DNA from: Pseudoalteromonas rhizosphaerae
GTDB lineage: Bacteria; Pseudomonadota; Gammaproteobacteria; Enterobacterales; Alteromonadaceae
NCBI RefSeq assembly: GCF_902498845.1
Contig: NZ_CABVLM010000009.1
Location: forward strand, 186,001 to 250,000
Direction of reading: 5' to 3'
DNA length: 64,000 nt
Part shown: positions 63,694 to 64,000 of the stretch, one piece after another
Numbering within the stretch: the first letter of the stretch is position 1
How the letters are laid out: every line of letters begins with the position of its first letter
Position numbers and translations under genes: made by a program
Notes under the pieces: generated by a model
The model's database searches: none
What the model saw: the letters and a program-made list of their open reading frames with translations, nothing else
What the model was told of the DNA's origin: nothing

Positions 63694-64000
63694 TTATGGA
63701 GTTGGTAAAAACAGCTTAACGGATACGCCCTGCGGGGTATTATGGATATCTAATTTTCCTTTATGCAACTTAACCACTTGTTCTACAAAGTTAAGCCCAA
63801 GGCCGGTACTTTTTTGTCCATTACTTCTGGCAAGCGAATAAAAACGTTCGGTTACTCTCTTTAACGCATAATCAGGTATCTTCGGGCCAGTATTTTCGAC
63901 ATTAATACAAAGCTCTCCTGCGGTTTGTGTGACCGTAATATTGATTTTCCCCTGCTCACATACAAAATCCAACGCGTTTTCAAACAAATTATACAAGCCT
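63694..64000 (-). CDS. creC: CreC histidine kinase, C-terminal part only (runs off window)
   Basis: The frame is open to the right edge and gives the last 101 or so residues: N box (Leu-Phe-Glu-Asn-Ala-Leu-Asp-Phe), then Ile-Pro-Asp-Tyr-Ala-Leu-Lys-Arg and Phe-Tyr-Ser-Leu-Ala-Arg-Ser-Asn-Gly-Gln-Lys-Ser-Thr-Gly-Leu-Gly-Leu, a close match to the CreC ATPase domain. It is the sensor of the CreBC two-component system; creD follows 80 bases downstream. Confidence 0.88.
   Translation of the reverse strand, partial: GLYNLFENALDFVCEQGKINITVTQTAGELCINVENTGPKIPDYALKRVTERFYSLARSNGQKSTGLGLNFVEQVVKLHKGKLDIHNTPQGVSVKLFLPTP

Overview
The window looks like a chromosomal segment of a marine gammaproteobacterium of the Alteromonadales, most likely Pseudoalteromonas. 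This is inferred from the low GC, the large OAR-type TonB receptors, DUF3297, the NtrC-type regulator beside a MacAB-like efflux operon, and CreC/CreD. No rRNA, tRNA, CRISPR array or complete insertion sequence was seen.

Layout. 1-4.3 kb: the end of a KefB/KefC-type antiporter, a LysR regulator, pirin, a TauE/SafE permease and nudB. 4.4-8.5 kb (minus strand): a three-gene operon of a ferritin-like protein with a Cys-rich C-terminus, a DUF692/MNIO oxidase and its DUF2063 partner. 9-18.3 kb: an MscS channel, a TonB receptor coupled to a DUF1624 protein behind two Zur-box-like sites, DUF3297, a DEAD-box helicase, a gene split by an amber codon, a glutamine amidotransferase and an AraC regulator. 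18.4-27.7 kb: two large TonB receptors, a PI-PLC-like enzyme, an ECF sigma factor, an NPP1/NLP-type secreted protein and FecR. 27.9-30.6 kb: a monooxygenase-like protein, a frameshifted ACT protein, an ArsR regulator and an esterase. 30.7-35.1 kb: three tandem membrane-protein paralogs lying between glmS and a second, diverged copy of the glmS 3' end, then glmS and its DeoR-type neighbour.

35.2-51.2 kb is the most unusual part: an apparent ribosomally made peptide (RiPP) island. A LuxR protein and a membrane-bound ToxR/CadC-like regulator stand opposite a tightly coupled plus-strand operon. The operon holds two double-glycine precursor peptides (both continuing Phe-(Ile)-Ser-Pro-Glu-Glu after the Gly-Gly), a helical helper protein, a radical SAM maturase, a very short HlyD protein, a C39-peptidase ABC exporter, a MacA/ATPase/MacB-like tripartite exporter, an S9 peptidase resembling glutamyl endopeptidases and a hexapeptide-repeat acetyltransferase. 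One precursor carries six Glu in a row, so a Glu-directed peptidase in the same operon is suggestive.

51.2-58.5 kb: a second, convergent MacAB-like operon on the minus strand, with a good sigma-54 promoter and two upstream dyads, next to an NtrC-type response regulator and its histidine kinase. 58.5-64 kb: an acyltransferase, a LytTR regulator, mltD, creD and the end of creC.
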